This document shows positions 13,165 through 13,319 of a DNA stretch of 13,319 bases, piece by piece; position 1 is the stretch's first letter, and every line of letters begins with the position of its first letter. The stretch lies in the NCBI GenBank assembly GCA_031258355.1, contig JAIRMZ010000012.1, forward strand, positions 1-13,319, read 5' to 3'. Both the position numbers and the translations under genes were made by a program. The stretch is from Holosporales bacterium. Lineage in GTDB: Bacteria; Pseudomonadota; Alphaproteobacteria; UBA3830; JAIRMZ01. Below the pieces are notes generated by a model that saw only the letters and a program-made list of their open reading frames with translations, ran no database searches and was not told the DNA's origin.

Positions 13165-13319
13165 TCCTTTGACACGAGGGGGAGAAAGGGAAGCTATGCG
13201 CTTTGTTTCTTGGAAGGCCCCTGGTTGGCGTTCTAAGCCAGATATCATTTAGATAAGAGACGGGAGGAGGGATCTTATCTACTCCGGTTTATCAGAGTTG
13301 AACCTTCTTTTACGCAAAA
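13165..13319 (+). repeat. Large repeat unit D (cut by window edge)
   Basis: This unit begins TCCTTTGACACGAGG and follows unit B closely, with the intact 9-bp stem TAGATAAGA/TCTTATCTA (13250-13258 and 13273-13281) and its purine-rich loop. The window ends inside the ACGCG stem, so the array continues to the right. Confidence 0.85.

Larger units (their letters stand above)
11523..13319. repeat. Non-coding higher-order repeat array
   Basis: No convincing gene lies in these 1.8 kb. The first 100 bp are unremarkable apart from a small GC-rich patch (GGCCGGCGCC near 11590). From about 11640 the DNA is built from degenerate short units containing forms of ATCATTAAA.TCA...GATAGATAAATCCT, for example around 11655, 11800, 11975, 12306, 12645, 12681, 13083 and 13128. 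Interspersed are large units of about 220 bp beginning TCCTYTGACRCGAGG at 12006, 12339, 12791 and 13165, plus fragments near 11703-11740, 11832-11862 and 12714. Large-unit starts are 333, 452 and 374 bp apart, so the array is irregular. It runs off the right edge. Function is unknown; structured RNA, a recombination or segregation site, or a degenerate mobile repeat are all possible. Confidence 0.85.

Noticed and set aside
11640..13319. CRISPR array
   Set aside because: Repeats are far too long, copies are imperfect, and the spacing varies (333, 452 and 374 bp) without uniform spacers; no cas genes are nearby.
11640..13319. Type III toxin-antitoxin antitoxin repeats
   Set aside because: The short units are degenerate rather than near-identical and no toxin gene or terminator is visible before the window ends; it cannot be excluded beyond the right edge.

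Overview
The window looks like the chromosome of an intracellular alphaproteobacterium, probably of the Holosporales/Rickettsiales kind that lives inside protists. Three things point there: a RecB-type AddA plus an AddB of the alphaproteobacterial form, a secreted-looking protein with a eukaryotic two-repeat Myb DNA-binding domain, and a second large exported protein with a zinc-protease signature. The lineage is inferred from gene content; no rRNA or other phylogenetic marker lies in the window.

Layout. Bases 2-475 (+) are the C-terminal part of tsaB, cut by the left edge. A strong promoter (TTGACA/TATAAA) and a 21-bp dyad lead into a 965-codon gene (616-3513, +) for an exported protein with HELSH-X18-E. 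It ends in a 22-bp tail-to-tail overlap with a leftward gene block: folE (9893-10441), tsaE (9344-9829), addB (6686-9337) and addA (3492-6689), all on the minus strand. tsaE and addB are 6 bp apart and addB/addA overlap as ATGA. folE is 63 bp upstream of tsaE and may share the transcript. The block joins pterin/folate or queuosine precursor synthesis (FolE), t6A tRNA modification (TsaE, partner of TsaB at the left edge) and double-strand-break repair (AddAB).

Between folE and the rightward Myb-like gene (10986-11522, +) is a 544-bp divergent intergenic region. It has two perfect DnaA boxes 12 bp apart, a third consensus box in the same orientation, a hairpin, and a 50-bp stretch with only five G/C bases. 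It is a reasonable candidate replication origin, with genes on both sides transcribed away from it.

The last 1.8 kb (11523-13319) has no convincing gene. It holds an array of roughly 220-bp units (four major copies, one a partial at the right edge, plus fragments), separated by degenerate shorter repeats. The units carry short hairpins that partly persist in the most diverged copy, suggesting a structured RNA or DNA element. The most notable items are the Myb-domain candidate nucleomodulin, the HExxH exported protein, the candidate origin and the structured repeat array.
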